Below, piece after piece: positions 52,033 through 62,691 of a stretch of DNA of 64,000 bases; positions within the stretch are counted from its first letter, which is position 1; each line of letters begins with the position of its first letter. The notes below the pieces were generated by a model that worked only from the letters and a program-made list of their open reading frames with translations, searched no databases and was not told the origin of the DNA. Source of the DNA: Geodermatophilaceae bacterium URHB0062 (GTDB lineage: Bacteria > Actinomycetota > Actinomycetes > Mycobacteriales > Geodermatophilaceae); the NCBI GenBank assembly GCA_000620185.1, contig JHVO01000008.1:124001-188000 (forward strand). Reading direction: 5' to 3'. The translations under genes were made by a program, and so were the position numbers.

Positions 52033-52473
52033 ATGACAGGTCCCCGGTGCTCCTGCGGACGGCGCAGAGCCCCCGGGCCCTCACCCGAGCTGCGCGTGCT
52101 TGTCGTCGACGACCACCCGATGGTGCGGACGACGCTCGCGGAGGCCCTGTCCGAGGAGGACGGCGTCACCGTCGTGGGTGAGTGCGAGGACGGCTCGCAG
52201 GTGGTCGAGGCCGTCACGCGTCTGCGGCCGGACGTCGTCCTCATGGACTTCTCCATGCCGGGGATGAACGGCCTCGCGGCCCTCCAGGCCCTGCGTGCCG
52301 CCGAACTCGAGCCGCCGGTTGTCATGCTGACCGCGGAGGGCTCGATCGAACCGCCCACGGTGGCGGCCGCGGGAGGCGACGGCCTCCTGCCGAAGACCGC
52401 ACGGGCGGATGCTCTCGTGCACTGTCTGCGCACCGTGGTGGTCGGCTGCGATTGCTGTCCCTACTGCGTGTGA
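52033..52473 (+). CDS. Orphan response-regulator receiver protein with Cys-rich tail
   Basis: A protein of at most 146 residues. A REC domain from about 20 shows VLVVDDHPMVRTTLAEAL and LRPDVVLMDFSMPGMNG, with the phosphoacceptor Asp in LMDF and the acidic pair VDD. The Lys of the family is in LLPKTARADAL. The NarL-type helix-turn-helix that usually follows is missing; instead the protein ends in GCDCCPYCV, with four cysteines in seven residues, and the N terminus also has CSC. The start ATG at 52033 has no clear ribosome-binding site, so the N-terminal CSC stretch may not be translated. There is no histidine kinase nearby. Confidence 0.75.
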   Translation: MTGPRCSCGRRRAPGPSPELRVLVVDDHPMVRTTLAEALSEEDGVTVVGECEDGSQVVEAVTRLRPDVVLMDFSMPGMNGLAALQALRAAELEPPVVMLTAEGSIEPPTVAAAGGDGLLPKTARADALVHCLRTVVVGCDCCPYCV

Positions 52474-52654
52474 CGCCGCCCGTCTGATCGACGAGTTGCA
52501 CGGACCCGCGAACAGCTCAGCGGTTCCGGACCCGGCGACCGGGTGTGCCTCGTCTGGTCGGCTGCCGGGCGTCGACGCCTGTCAGTCCGGGCTGCGACGA
52601 TGACGTTCGGGCCCACCGTCCGCAGATTCGGTGACGAGTGCACGGGGAGGTGGC

Positions 52655-55375
52655 ATGAGCGGACCTCTTCTCGAGACCAAGCTGCTCGCCCCCCGGCGGC
52701 GCCGCACCCTCGTATCCCGCCCGAGGCTGAGCGAGCGCCTGAGCCGGGGAGGGGAGTCGGCGTTGACGCTCGTCTCGGCTCCGGCGGGGTTCGGCAAGAC
52801 GACCTTGCTGACGGAGTGGCTGGCCGAGTGGATGGCGGCCGCTCCAGCCGGCGAACGGTCCGTGGCATGGCTGTCGCTGGACGAGCGCGACAACGACCCC
52901 GCGCTGTTCTGGCGGTACCTCGTCGCCGCGTTCGACAGGGTGGCGCCCGGCGTCGGTTCCAACGCGCTCACGCTTCTCCAGTCCCCGCGTCCGGCGGCTG
53001 ACGCGGTCCTCGCCGCCCTGCTCAACGACCTCGGCGCGATTGCGAACGACGTCGTGCTGGTGCTCGACGACTTCCACCTCATCGGGGAGCGGGAGGTGCA
53101 CGACGGGATGGCATTCCTGCTGGAGCACCTGCCCGCACACGTCCGGCTCGTGATCGCCGGTCGCGCCGACCCCGCGCTGCCGCTCGCTCGGCTGCGCGGA
53201 CGTGGGCAGCTGCTCGAGGTCCGAGCAGCCGAGCTGCGCTTCACGGCCGAGGAGGCGGCGACCTACCTCACCGATGCGATGGGTCTGGCGTTGACGGCGC
53301 GGGACGTCGCAGCCCTGGAGGAACGCACCGAGGGGTGGATCGCTGCCCTCCAGCTGGCCGCCCTGTCGATGCAGGGCCGCGACGACGTCGCCGGCTTCAT
53401 CGCAACCTTCGCCGGGGACGACCGCTACATCGTCGACTACCTGGTCGAGGAGGTCCTCCAGCGGCAGCCGGACAGCGTCCGGACGTTCCTGCTGCAGACA
53501 TCGATCCTGAGCCGGCTGAGCGGGCCGCTCTGCGACGCCGTCACCGGCCAGGACGGCGGCAGGGCGATGCTGGAGGCCCTCGACCGGGGCAACCTCTTCC
53601 TCGTTCCGCTCGACGACCGCCGCCGCTGGTACCGCTATCACCACCTGTTCGCCGATGTGTTGCAGGCGTACCTGCTGGATGAGCAGCCCCACGGGATCGG
53701 TGAGCTGCACCGGCGGGCGAGCGACTGGTACGAGGAGCACGGCGAGCTGTCCGAGGCGGTGCACCACGCGCTGGCCGGCGGGGACTTCGAGCGAGCGGCG
53801 GACCTGGTCGAACCTGCGATCCCCGAACTGCGCCGCAACCGTCAGGAGGCAACGCTGCGCAGTTGGCTCGAGGCGTTGCCTGACGAGCTGTTCCGGGTGA
53901 GGCCGGTGCTGACCATGGGCGTCGTCGCCTCGCTCATGACTCGGGGCGACCTCGAGGGAGTGGAGGAGCGGCTGCGCCAGGCCGAGCAGTGGCTCGACCC
54001 GGCGAGCGACCGGGCGGCCGAGATGGTCGTCGTCGACGAGGCGGAGTTCCGTACGCTCCCGAATGCGATCGCGATGTACCGCGCCGGAATCGCCCTGGTC
54101 CGGGGTGATGTCGCGGGCACGATGACCCATGCCGGGCACGCGCTGGACCTCGCGGGAGAGGACGACGGTCTCGCGCGCGGAGCGCCCGCCGCCCTCCTGG
54201 GACTCGCGTACTGGACGTGTGGAGACCTGGAGGCGTCGAGCCGGCTGTACGTCGACGCCATGGCGAGTCTGGAGCGAGCCGGGCACCACTCCGACGTGCT
54301 GGGCTGCTCCATCGCGCTGGCCGACATGCGCCTCGCCCAGGGCCGCCTCCGCGAGGCGATGAGCATCTTCGAGCGCGGACTCCAGCGCGCCGAGCAGTCC
54401 CGGCCCGGGATCAGGGGAGCGGCGGACATGCACGTCGGACTGAGCCAACTGCTCCGTGAGCGCCACGAACTGGACGCTGCCCGGCAGCACCTGCAGGCGA
54501 GCAGCGAGTTGGGCGAGCACGCCGGTCTGCCGCAGAACCGCTACCGGTGGCAGACCGCGATGGCCGGGATCCTCGAGGCGGAAGGAGACCTGGACGGCGC
54601 CGTCGCCCTGCTCGACGAGGCCGAGCGCCGCTATGTCGGTGACTTCTCACCCGACGTCCGGCCGGTCGCCGCGCTTCGGGCGCGGGTGCTCGTCAGGCAG
54701 GGCAGGTGGGCCGACGCCCTCGAGTGGGCGGGGGAGCGGGGCCTGTCCGTCGACGACGAACTGACCTATCTCCACGAGTTCGAGCACGTCACCCTCGCCC
54801 GGGCACTTCTTACCCGGTACTCGGCCGAGCGGGACGAGCGTTCGCTCCATGAGGTCACCGCCCTTCTGGAGCGCCTCGGTCAGGCCGCGGTGGACGGCGG
54901 GAGGACGGGCAGTCTCATCGACGTCCTGGTGGTCGACGCGCTGGCCCAGCAGGCGCTGGGCGCCGTCTCTGCCGCGCAGGCATCGTTGCGCCGCGCTCTG
55001 TCGCACGCCGAGTCGGAGGGCTATGTCCGGATCTTCGTCGACGAGGGGCCGCCGATGGCTGCACTGCTGAAAGCCCTGGCGAAGGACGGTGGGACCGGCA
55101 GCTACGTCCGCCGGCTGCTGGCCGCGCTCGACGGGAACGCCGTCATCAGCCCCGTCTCCCAGGCACTGATCCATCCGTTGAGCGCCCGCGAACTCGACGT
55201 CCTCCGCCTGCTCGGCACCGATCTCGACGGCCCCGACATCGCCCGCCGGCTCTTCGTCTCCCTGAACACCGTCCGGACGCACACCAAGAACATCTACGCC
55301 AAGCTCGGCGTGAACAACCGCCGCGCAGCGGTCCGCCGGGCCGCGGAGCTCGACCTGGTCGCGCGTCCTCGATAG
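52655..55375 (+). CDS. LuxR-family transcriptional regulator, MalT-like (LAL)
   Basis: A 906-residue ATP-binding regulator. Walker A SAPAGFGKTTL lies near residues 41-51, VVLVLDDFHLI is Walker B, and the NB-ARC-like part continues with EERTEGWIAALQLAALSM. A long region of TPR-like helices is in the middle. A LuxR-type helix-turn-helix (SARELDVLRLLGTDLDGPDIARRLFVSLNTVRTHTKNIYAKLGVNNR) is at the C terminus. It probably activates the following three-gene operon (inference from order and orientation). ATG 52655 has GGGGAGG 5 bases upstream. About 70 bp separate it from the next gene. Confidence 0.9.
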   Translation: MSGPLLETKLLAPRRRRTLVSRPRLSERLSRGGESALTLVSAPAGFGKTTLLTEWLAEWMAAAPAGERSVAWLSLDERDNDPALFWRYLVAAFDRVAPGVGSNALTLLQSPRPAADAVLAALLNDLGAIANDVVLVLDDFHLIGEREVHDGMAFLLEHLPAHVRLVIAGRADPALPLARLRGRGQLLEVRAAELRFTAEEAATYLTDAMGLALTARDVAALEERTEGWIAALQLAALSMQGRDDVAGFIATFAGDDRYIVDYLVEEVLQRQPDSVRTFLLQTSILSRLSGPLCDAVTGQDGGRAMLEALDRGNLFLVPLDDRRRWYRYHHLFADVLQAYLLDEQPHGIGELHRRASDWYEEHGELSEAVHHALAGGDFERAADLVEPAIPELRRNRQEATLRSWLEALPDELFRVRPVLTMGVVASLMTRGDLEGVEERLRQAEQWLDPASDRAAEMVVVDEAEFRTLPNAIAMYRAGIALVRGDVAGTMTHAGHALDLAGEDDGLARGAPAALLGLAYWTCGDLEASSRLYVDAMASLERAGHHSDVLGCSIALADMRLAQGRLREAMSIFERGLQRAEQSRPGIRGAADMHVGLSQLLRERHELDAARQHLQASSELGEHAGLPQNRYRWQTAMAGILEAEGDLDGAVALLDEAERRYVGDFSPDVRPVAALRARVLVRQGRWADALEWAGERGLSVDDELTYLHEFEHVTLARALLTRYSAERDERSLHEVTALLERLGQAAVDGGRTGSLIDVLVVDALAQQALGAVSAAQASLRRALSHAESEGYVRIFVDEGPPMAALLKALAKDGGTGSYVRRLLAALDGNAVISPVSQALIHPLSARELDVLRLLGTDLDGPDIARRLFVSLNTVRTHTKNIYAKLGVNNRRAAVRRAAELDLVARPR

Positions 55376-55444
55376 CGAGTCACCACCCGGAGATCACCAC
55401 ACATGGTGATCCGCACTCATCACATCGCTCCCTAGCTTCGCGGT

Positions 55445-55708
55445 ATGACGACCGACGACGAGGCGGGGGGCTACGAGTTCCGCGTCCGAGGACATCTCGC
55501 GCCCCGCTGGGCCGCCTGGTTGGACGGCATGAGCCTCACCAACGAGAGCGACGGCACCACCAGCATCCGGGGCCCGGTGACCGACCAGGCCGCGCTGCAC
55601 GGCCTGCTCCAGCGACTGCGCGACACCGGCCTGCCGCTGATCTCGGTCACCCAGCTCGACCCATCCAGCAACGAATCCACGCCGACCCCGAGAAGGACCG
55701 CGCCATGA
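55445..55708 (+). CDS. Small protein in LAL-linked operon
   Basis: An 87-residue protein (MTTDDEAGGYEFRVRGHLAPRWAAWLDG). The pattern resembles a small conserved family found next to LuxR-type regulators in actinobacteria, with WAAWLDGMSL and GPVTDQAALHGLLQRLRDTGLPLISV. It is perhaps a small effector-binding domain, but I cannot name it. The last four bases overlap the next start (ATGA). Confidence 0.7.
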   Translation: MTTDDEAGGYEFRVRGHLAPRWAAWLDGMSLTNESDGTTSIRGPVTDQAALHGLLQRLRDTGLPLISVTQLDPSSNESTPTPRRTAP

Positions 55709-56460
55709 CCACCGCCGTGCATACCCCCGAAGCGATCCGACCGACGACGGACCCGATGCGCCGGACCTCCCTGGCCGCCGGCATCCTCTACCTGCTCACG
55801 TTCGTGTCCATCCCGACTCTGGCGCTGTTCCAGCCCGTGCGGGAGCGCGCCGACTTCGTCCTCGGCGGCGGGAGCGACACCGGGGTGCTCTGGGGGGCCT
55901 TCTCCGAGGTCGTCGTCGCGTTGGCCGGTATCGGTACCGCCGTCGTGCTGTACCCGGTGGCGAAGCGGGTGAGCGAGACGGCCGCGATCGGGTTCGTCAC
56001 CACCCGTGTCCTCGAGGGGGCACTCATCATCGTCGGCGTCGTGAGCGTGCTCTCGGTCCTCACCCTGCGGCACGACGTCGCCGGCACCCCCGGCGCCGAC
56101 GAGGCCTCGTTGCTCACGACCGGGCACGCCCTGGCCGCGACCTACGACGGGGCGTTCCTGCTGTCGCAGAGCCTCATGCCCGCCTTCAACGCGCTGTGCC
56201 TGGGCTTCGTGATGTACCGGTCCGGTCTCGTGCCGCGCATCCTGCCGCTCATGGGACTGATCGGCGCCCCGCTGCTCCTCGCCGCCGACATCGCGATCTT
56301 CTTCGGCCTCTTCGACCGGGCGGCCCCGGTCGCCGTGCTCACCGCGCTGCCGGTCGCGGCCTGGGAGTTCTCGCTCGGCGTGTACCTGACCGTCAAGGGT
56401 TTCAGGCCCGCCGCCGTGGCTGCCCTGACCTCCGCCCGGACGACGGAGCAGCAGCGATGA
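55705..56460 (+). CDS. DUF4386 membrane protein
   Basis: A 251-residue protein with about seven hydrophobic segments. The N-terminal region RRTSLAAGILYLLTFVSIPTLAL is the DUF4386 core. Its biochemical function is unknown. It overlaps the small gene before it and the reductase gene after it, both by 4 bp, so all three are coupled. Confidence 0.8.
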   Translation: MTTAVHTPEAIRPTTDPMRRTSLAAGILYLLTFVSIPTLALFQPVRERADFVLGGGSDTGVLWGAFSEVVVALAGIGTAVVLYPVAKRVSETAAIGFVTTRVLEGALIIVGVVSVLSVLTLRHDVAGTPGADEASLLTTGHALAATYDGAFLLSQSLMPAFNALCLGFVMYRSGLVPRILPLMGLIGAPLLLAADIAIFFGLFDRAAPVAVLTALPVAAWEFSLGVYLTVKGFRPAAVAALTSARTTEQQR

Positions 56461-57437
56461 AGGCCATCGTCCAGGAGCGGTTCGGCTCCCCGGACGTCCT
56501 GCAGTTCATCGATGTCGACCAGCCCGAGATCGGCCCGGACGACGTCCTGGTCCGGGTGCATGCCGCCGCGCTCAACCCTTACGACTGGCACATCCTGCGC
56601 GGAGACCCCTACGTCGCCCGGCTCATGGGCACGGTCGGACTGACCAGGCCGAAGCCCCGCGTCGCCGGGGTCGACGGGGCAGGAACGGTGCAGGCGGTCG
56701 GCGCGAACGTGCGCGGGCTGCGGGCAGGCGACGAGGTGCTCGGCCGGTTCGAGGGTGCGTTCGCCGAATACGCCCGCGCCGTGGCTGACCTCGTGGTGCC
56801 GAAGCCGGCCAGGCTCACGTTCGAGCAGGCCGCCGGTGTTCCGATGGCTGGGCAGACCGCGCTGCGCGCCATCCGGGACGTGGGCCGGGTGCGGGCGGGG
56901 CACCGTGTGCTGGTCAACGGGGCCGCCGGCGGCGTCGGCAGCTTCGCCGTCCAGATCGCGGCGGCACTGGGCGCGGAGGTCACCGGCGTGTGCAGCACCG
57001 GCAACGTCGATCTCGTCCGTTCGATCGGCGCCGCACACGTCGTCGACTACACGAAGGACGACTTCACCGATGGACGAGTGCGTTACGACGTCGTCCAGGA
57101 CAACGTGGGCAACCACCCGCTGCGTCACCTGCGCCGGGCGGTGACCCCGACCGGAACCCTGGTGTCGAACGCCGGCGGCTCACCCGGCGGGAACCTGTTC
57201 GGTCCGATCGGGGCGATCGTCCGCATGCTCGCCGTCAACGCGGTCGTCCGGCAGCGGCTCCGTCCACTCCCGGACACCTGGACGCGAGAGCACCTGATCG
57301 CCGTCACCGGGCTGGTCGCGGCCGGGCAGGTCACCCCGGTCGTCGGCCGGACCTATCCGCTGGCGGACACGGCTACGGCCATGCGTCATCTGGAGCAGGG
57401 CCACGCCCGCGGCAAGATCGTCGTCACGGTGGGCTGA
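56457..57437 (+). CDS. MDR-family zinc-free NADPH oxidoreductase (quinone reductase-like)
   Basis: A 326-residue medium-chain reductase. NPYDWHILRGDP is the N-terminal substrate side, GAAGGVGSFAVQIAAALGAEV is the Rossmann loop with GGVG, and GKIVVTVG the C terminus. No catalytic Cys-His-Cys zinc set is seen, so it is of the quinone reductase/NADP-dependent type. The substrate is unknown. The ATG overlaps the DUF4386 stop. A convergent terminator hairpin follows its stop. Confidence 0.85.
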   Translation: MKAIVQERFGSPDVLQFIDVDQPEIGPDDVLVRVHAAALNPYDWHILRGDPYVARLMGTVGLTRPKPRVAGVDGAGTVQAVGANVRGLRAGDEVLGRFEGAFAEYARAVADLVVPKPARLTFEQAAGVPMAGQTALRAIRDVGRVRAGHRVLVNGAAGGVGSFAVQIAAALGAEVTGVCSTGNVDLVRSIGAAHVVDYTKDDFTDGRVRYDVVQDNVGNHPLRHLRRAVTPTGTLVSNAGGSPGGNLFGPIGAIVRMLAVNAVVRQRLRPLPDTWTREHLIAVTGLVAAGQVTPVVGRTYPLADTATAMRHLEQGHARGKIVVTVG

Positions 57438-57451
57438 GCCGCGACCCTCCG

Positions 57452-57490
57452 CCGTCGAGGCCGGCCGCTGCAGGCGACCGGCCTCGACGG
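57452..57490. terminator. Convergent terminator hairpin
   Basis: A perfect 13-bp stem CCGTCGAGGCCGG / CCGGCCTCGACGG with loop CCGCTGCAGGCGA lies between the convergent reductase and katG genes. It is 14 bp after one stop and 6 bp before the other, well placed for bidirectional termination. Confidence 0.8.
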
Positions 57491-57495
57491 ATGGT

Positions 57496-59739
<2,244 letters not shown>

Positions 59740-59763
59740 TCAGGTCGATCGTTCGGTGCCGTC

Positions 59764-60207
59764 TCAGCCGCCCGCCAGCGCGGTCGACGAACTCAAGCAC
59801 TGAGGGCATCGGCCCCAGTAGATGACCTCGGCCTCGTCGACGGCGAAGCCGGCCTCGTCACTGGCCATGAGGCAGGGGGCCGCGCCGACCGCGCAGTCGA
59901 CGTCGGCGATCGCGCCGCAGGTCCGGCACACCAGGTGGTGGTGGTTGTCCCCGACGCGCGCCTCGTAGCGCGCCACCGAGCCCTCCGGCTTGAAGCGGCG
60001 GACCAGGCCCACGTCGGTCAGCACCCGCAGGACGTCGTACACGGCCTGGTGGGACACCTCGGCGTCGGTGCGGCGGACCGCGCCGATCAGGGTCTCGGTG
60101 TCGGCGTGCGGATATGCGTGCACCGCGGACAGCACGGCCATGCGGGGACGCGTCACGCGGAGCGCGGCTGTGCGCAGCATCCCCTCGAACTCGGCGCGCG
60201 TCGGCAC
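59764..60207 (-). CDS. furA: FurA-type peroxide/iron repressor
   Basis: A 147-residue Fur-family regulator. RVTRPRMAVLSAV is helix 1, SHQAVYDVLRVLTDVGLVRR the winged helix, NHHHLVCRTC the first metal site and CPQC the second zinc pair. Such FurA proteins repress katG and themselves and are relieved by peroxide. The coding region begins at GTG 60207 only 6 bases after a good -10 box, so the transcript is probably leaderless. It is transcribed towards katG. Confidence 0.92.
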   Translation of the reverse strand: MPTRAEFEGMLRTAALRVTRPRMAVLSAVHAYPHADTETLIGAVRRTDAEVSHQAVYDVLRVLTDVGLVRRFKPEGSVARYEARVGDNHHHLVCRTCGAIADVDCAVGAAPCLMASDEAGFAVDEAEVIYWGRCPQCLSSSTALAGG

Positions 60208-60213
60208 GTCCGC

Positions 60214-60242
60214 AGTCTGGACCCTTTTCTGGAATCGATCAA
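60214..60242 (-). promoter_or_regulatory. Promoter and likely operator of furA-katG
   Basis: On the minus strand, -35 TTGATC (60242-60237), a 17-bp spacer and -10 CAGACT (60219-60214) precede GTG 60207 by 6 bases. The spacer GATTCCAGAAAAGGGTC resembles the AT-rich FurA operator known upstream of furA in mycobacteria and Streptomyces (from memory). Confidence 0.75.
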
Positions 60243-60273
60243 ATCGGCTGGCAGGCCGCCCGGCGCCGGACGC

Positions 60274-61161
60274 TCATGCGCCCGACCGGAGGGAGGGAGC
60301 CGTGGCGAGCACCTCGCGCAGCCGCCCGGCGAAGGGCTCGGGCTCGCCGGGCATGCCGTACTCGCCCCCGAGGAACCCGCCGTGGTGCCCGGGGAAGACG
60401 GCGGGTTCCGTTCCGAGCAGCGCCGCCATGGCGTCCGCCGCGCGCGCCGCCATCGTCTGACCGGAGGCGGCGCCCCGGGCGACGACGACGCGGGTGCTGG
60501 TCGAGCGCAGCGCCTCGAGGTCGGGTCGGTATCCGGTGACCCCCCGGAGGTTCTGCCCGAGCAGGGCGTCGTCCCGGCGGCCGTCGTCCTCGGCCGGCAG
60601 GCCGAACTGCGCGGGATCCAGCGGCGGGAACGTGAAGCCGTCGGTCAGCTCGCCGTCGACACCGACCATGAACACGAACCTGGCCATCCCCTGGCCGATC
60701 CCGTCGCGCTGATAGGTCCGGTGCATCTCCTCGATCGCGGCCGACAGGGCCTCGTGGTCCGGCAGCAGGGTGGCCAGCGGCGGCTCGTGGGCGACCAGGG
60801 TCCGCACGTCGTCGCCGTGCCGGGCCACCCAGGCCAGTGCGTTCACCGCGCCGCCGCTGCTCGCCATCACGTCGACCGGCCCGCCGCCGAGGACCTCGAC
60901 CAGCCGGTGCAGGTCGCCGGCGTGGTCGTCGGGGCGGAGCTCGCCGGAGCCGTCGCTGCGGATGCTGCGCCCGACGCCCCGCGGGTCGTAGGTGACCACC
61001 GTTCGCTCGGGCAGCAGGTTCGCCAGCGTGCCGAAGCCCTCGGCGCCCATCGGGCAGCCGATGAGCAGCAGGGGGACGTCGTCGCCGACCGCGCCCCGCA
61101 CGTCGTAGGTGATCGTGGCGCCGGGTGCCTCGAAGGTCTCCGTGCTGATGGTGCTGGTCAT
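60274..61161 (-). CDS. Alpha/beta-fold hydrolase
   Basis: A 295-residue hydrolase. LLLIGCPMGAEGFG replaces the usual HG oxyanion motif, and the nucleophile is Ser in VMASSGGAV (xSxG type with Ala in place of the first Gly). GHHGGFLGGEYG supplies the His region. ATG 61161 has GGGAG 6 bases upstream. Enzymes of this subgroup are often annotated simply as alpha/beta hydrolases. It is divergent from another hydrolase (61292) over 130 bp. Confidence 0.75.
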   Translation of the reverse strand: MTSTISTETFEAPGATITYDVRGAVGDDVPLLLIGCPMGAEGFGTLANLLPERTVVTYDPRGVGRSIRSDGSGELRPDDHAGDLHRLVEVLGGGPVDVMASSGGAVNALAWVARHGDDVRTLVAHEPPLATLLPDHEALSAAIEEMHRTYQRDGIGQGMARFVFMVGVDGELTDGFTFPPLDPAQFGLPAEDDGRRDDALLGQNLRGVTGYRPDLEALRSTSTRVVVARGAASGQTMAARAADAMAALLGTEPAVFPGHHGGFLGGEYGMPGEPEPFAGRLREVLATAPSLRSGA

Positions 61162-61291
61162 CGTCGGCTCCCGGGGCGGTGGATCGAGTGGGGACACGGG
61201 TTGGACCGGTCGGCCCCGGCGAACTCATCGCTGCCGGCAGATCGTGTCCGCGGGCGTTGACCGGCACCGATCGCGACTGAACACTCGCGCC

Positions 61292-62107
61292 ATGCCTGCG
61301 CCGGAAACCGGCTATGCCGTCGTCAAGGCCCCGGTCGACGACCTGCGGATGTACTACGAGATCCACGGCTCCGGCGGCACACCCCTGCTCCTGCTGCACG
61401 GCGGGCTCTTCGACATCGACCAGCAGTTCGGCGCGCTGATCCCGGGCCTGGCCGAGACCCGGCAGGTGATCGCCACCGATTTCCAGGGACACGGGCGGAC
61501 GAACGACGTCGACCGGCCACTGCGCAGTGCCGACCTCGCCGCCGACGTCGTCGGTCTGCTCCGGCATCTCGACGTGCCGCAGGCCGACGTCTTCGGGTTC
61601 AGCATCGGCGGCGCGGCCGCCCTGAACCTGGCGATCGGGCACCCGGAGCTGGTCCAGAAGCTGATCGTCTCGTCGGCCGCGTTCCATCCCGAGGGCATGC
61701 GGCCGGAGAACAAGGAGGCGGTCGGCCGCCTGACGGTCGAGATGATCGCCGGCACGCCGATGGAGCAGGCATACCGCGCGAAGTCGCCGCACCCCGACCG
61801 GCTGCAGACCCTGCTCGACAAGCTCGGCGGGTTCGACGAGGGTGTCGCCGGCTGGTCCGACGCCGACATCGAGGGCATCACCGCGCCGACCCTGATCACC
61901 GTCGGCGACTGCGACGCGGTCAGGCTCGACCACGCGCTCCGGTTCCTGCGCCTGCGGGGCGGCGACGTCAACGGCGACTTCGCCGGCGTGCCGGCCTCGC
62001 AGCTCGCCGTCCTCCCCGGGACCACCCACTTCTTCGGCCTCGCCAGGACGGCGCTCGTCCTCGACGTGGTGCTGCCCTTCCTCGATGCGGACATGCCATC
62101 GCGCTGA
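61292..62107 (+). CDS. Alpha/beta-fold hydrolase
   Basis: A 271-residue hydrolase. PLLLLHGGLFDIDQQF is the oxyanion loop, FGFSIGGAAALNLAI holds the nucleophile Ser, and GTTHFFGL the His. TDFQGHGRTND is typical. The start ATG 61292 sits after a stretch without a clear ribosome-binding site. It is followed by the sigma-factor gene 41 bp later, on the same strand. The substrate is unknown. Confidence 0.83.
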   Translation: MPAPETGYAVVKAPVDDLRMYYEIHGSGGTPLLLLHGGLFDIDQQFGALIPGLAETRQVIATDFQGHGRTNDVDRPLRSADLAADVVGLLRHLDVPQADVFGFSIGGAAALNLAIGHPELVQKLIVSSAAFHPEGMRPENKEAVGRLTVEMIAGTPMEQAYRAKSPHPDRLQTLLDKLGGFDEGVAGWSDADIEGITAPTLITVGDCDAVRLDHALRFLRLRGGDVNGDFAGVPASQLAVLPGTTHFFGLARTALVLDVVLPFLDADMPSR

Positions 62108-62128
62108 CGGGACGACAGATCCGGCCCT

Positions 62129-62149
62129 CATCCGGACACACTCCGGATG
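62129..62149 (+). promoter_or_regulatory. Hairpin over the start of the sigma-factor gene
   Basis: A perfect 8-bp stem CATCCGGA / TCCGGATG with loop CACAC; its last base is the G of the GTG start codon. It could block translation initiation until melted, or it may be chance in GC-rich DNA. Confidence 0.4.
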
Positions 62150-62691
62150 TGGACCTGGCTCAGGACGTCGAGCGGCGCCGGCGCTTCGAGCGGCTGGTGA
62201 CGGAGGTCTACGCGCCGGTGCAGCGCTACCTGCTGCGTCGAACCGACCCGACCGCGGCCGACGACGTGCTCGGCGACGTCCTGCTGGTGCTCTGGCGCCG
62301 GCTGGACGACGTGCCACCGGAGCGCCCGCTGCCCTGGGCGTACGCCGTCGCGCGCGGGTGCCTGGCCAACCATCTCCGCGGCGCGGCGCGGCAGGAGCGT
62401 CTGGTGCACCGCCTCGCCCGGGAGCGGCCGGGTCAGGACGCCGCCGACGACGGTCCTCTGCAGCGGGCCCTCGAGGCACTGCCCGAGGCCGACCAGGAAG
62501 TGCTCCGGCTCTGGGCGTGGGAGCAGCTGCCGCCCCGGGAGATCGCCCTGGCGATGGGTCTGACCGCGAACGCGGTGAGCCTGCGGCTGCACCGCGCGAA
62601 GCGCCGGCTGAAGAAGGCGCTGACGTCGGGAAAGGAGACCGGCTCGGCCGGACACATAGGGATGCGGGACGGCGGAGGTGCCAGGAGATGA
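62149..62691 (+). CDS. ECF-type RNA polymerase sigma factor
   Basis: A 180-residue sigma-70 family factor. Region 2 is visible from about residue 12 (ERLVTEVYAPVQRYLLRRTDPTAADDVLGDVLLVLWRRLDDVP). Region 4 starts near 105 (LQRALEALPEADQEVLRLWAWEQLPPREIALAMGLTANAVSLRLHRAKRRLKKAL). There is no C-terminal extension. It probably controls a stress or surface regulon together with the membrane protein encoded next. GTG 62149 sits in a hairpin. Its stop overlaps the next ATG. Confidence 0.88.
   Translation: MDLAQDVERRRRFERLVTEVYAPVQRYLLRRTDPTAADDVLGDVLLVLWRRLDDVPPERPLPWAYAVARGCLANHLRGAARQERLVHRLARERPGQDAADDGPLQRALEALPEADQEVLRLWAWEQLPPREIALAMGLTANAVSLRLHRAKRRLKKALTSGKETGSAGHIGMRDGGGARR

Noticed and set aside
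57452-57490. Rho-independent terminator with T-tract
   Set aside because: The hairpin is strong but no T-tract follows, so it is called a hairpin terminator by position only.
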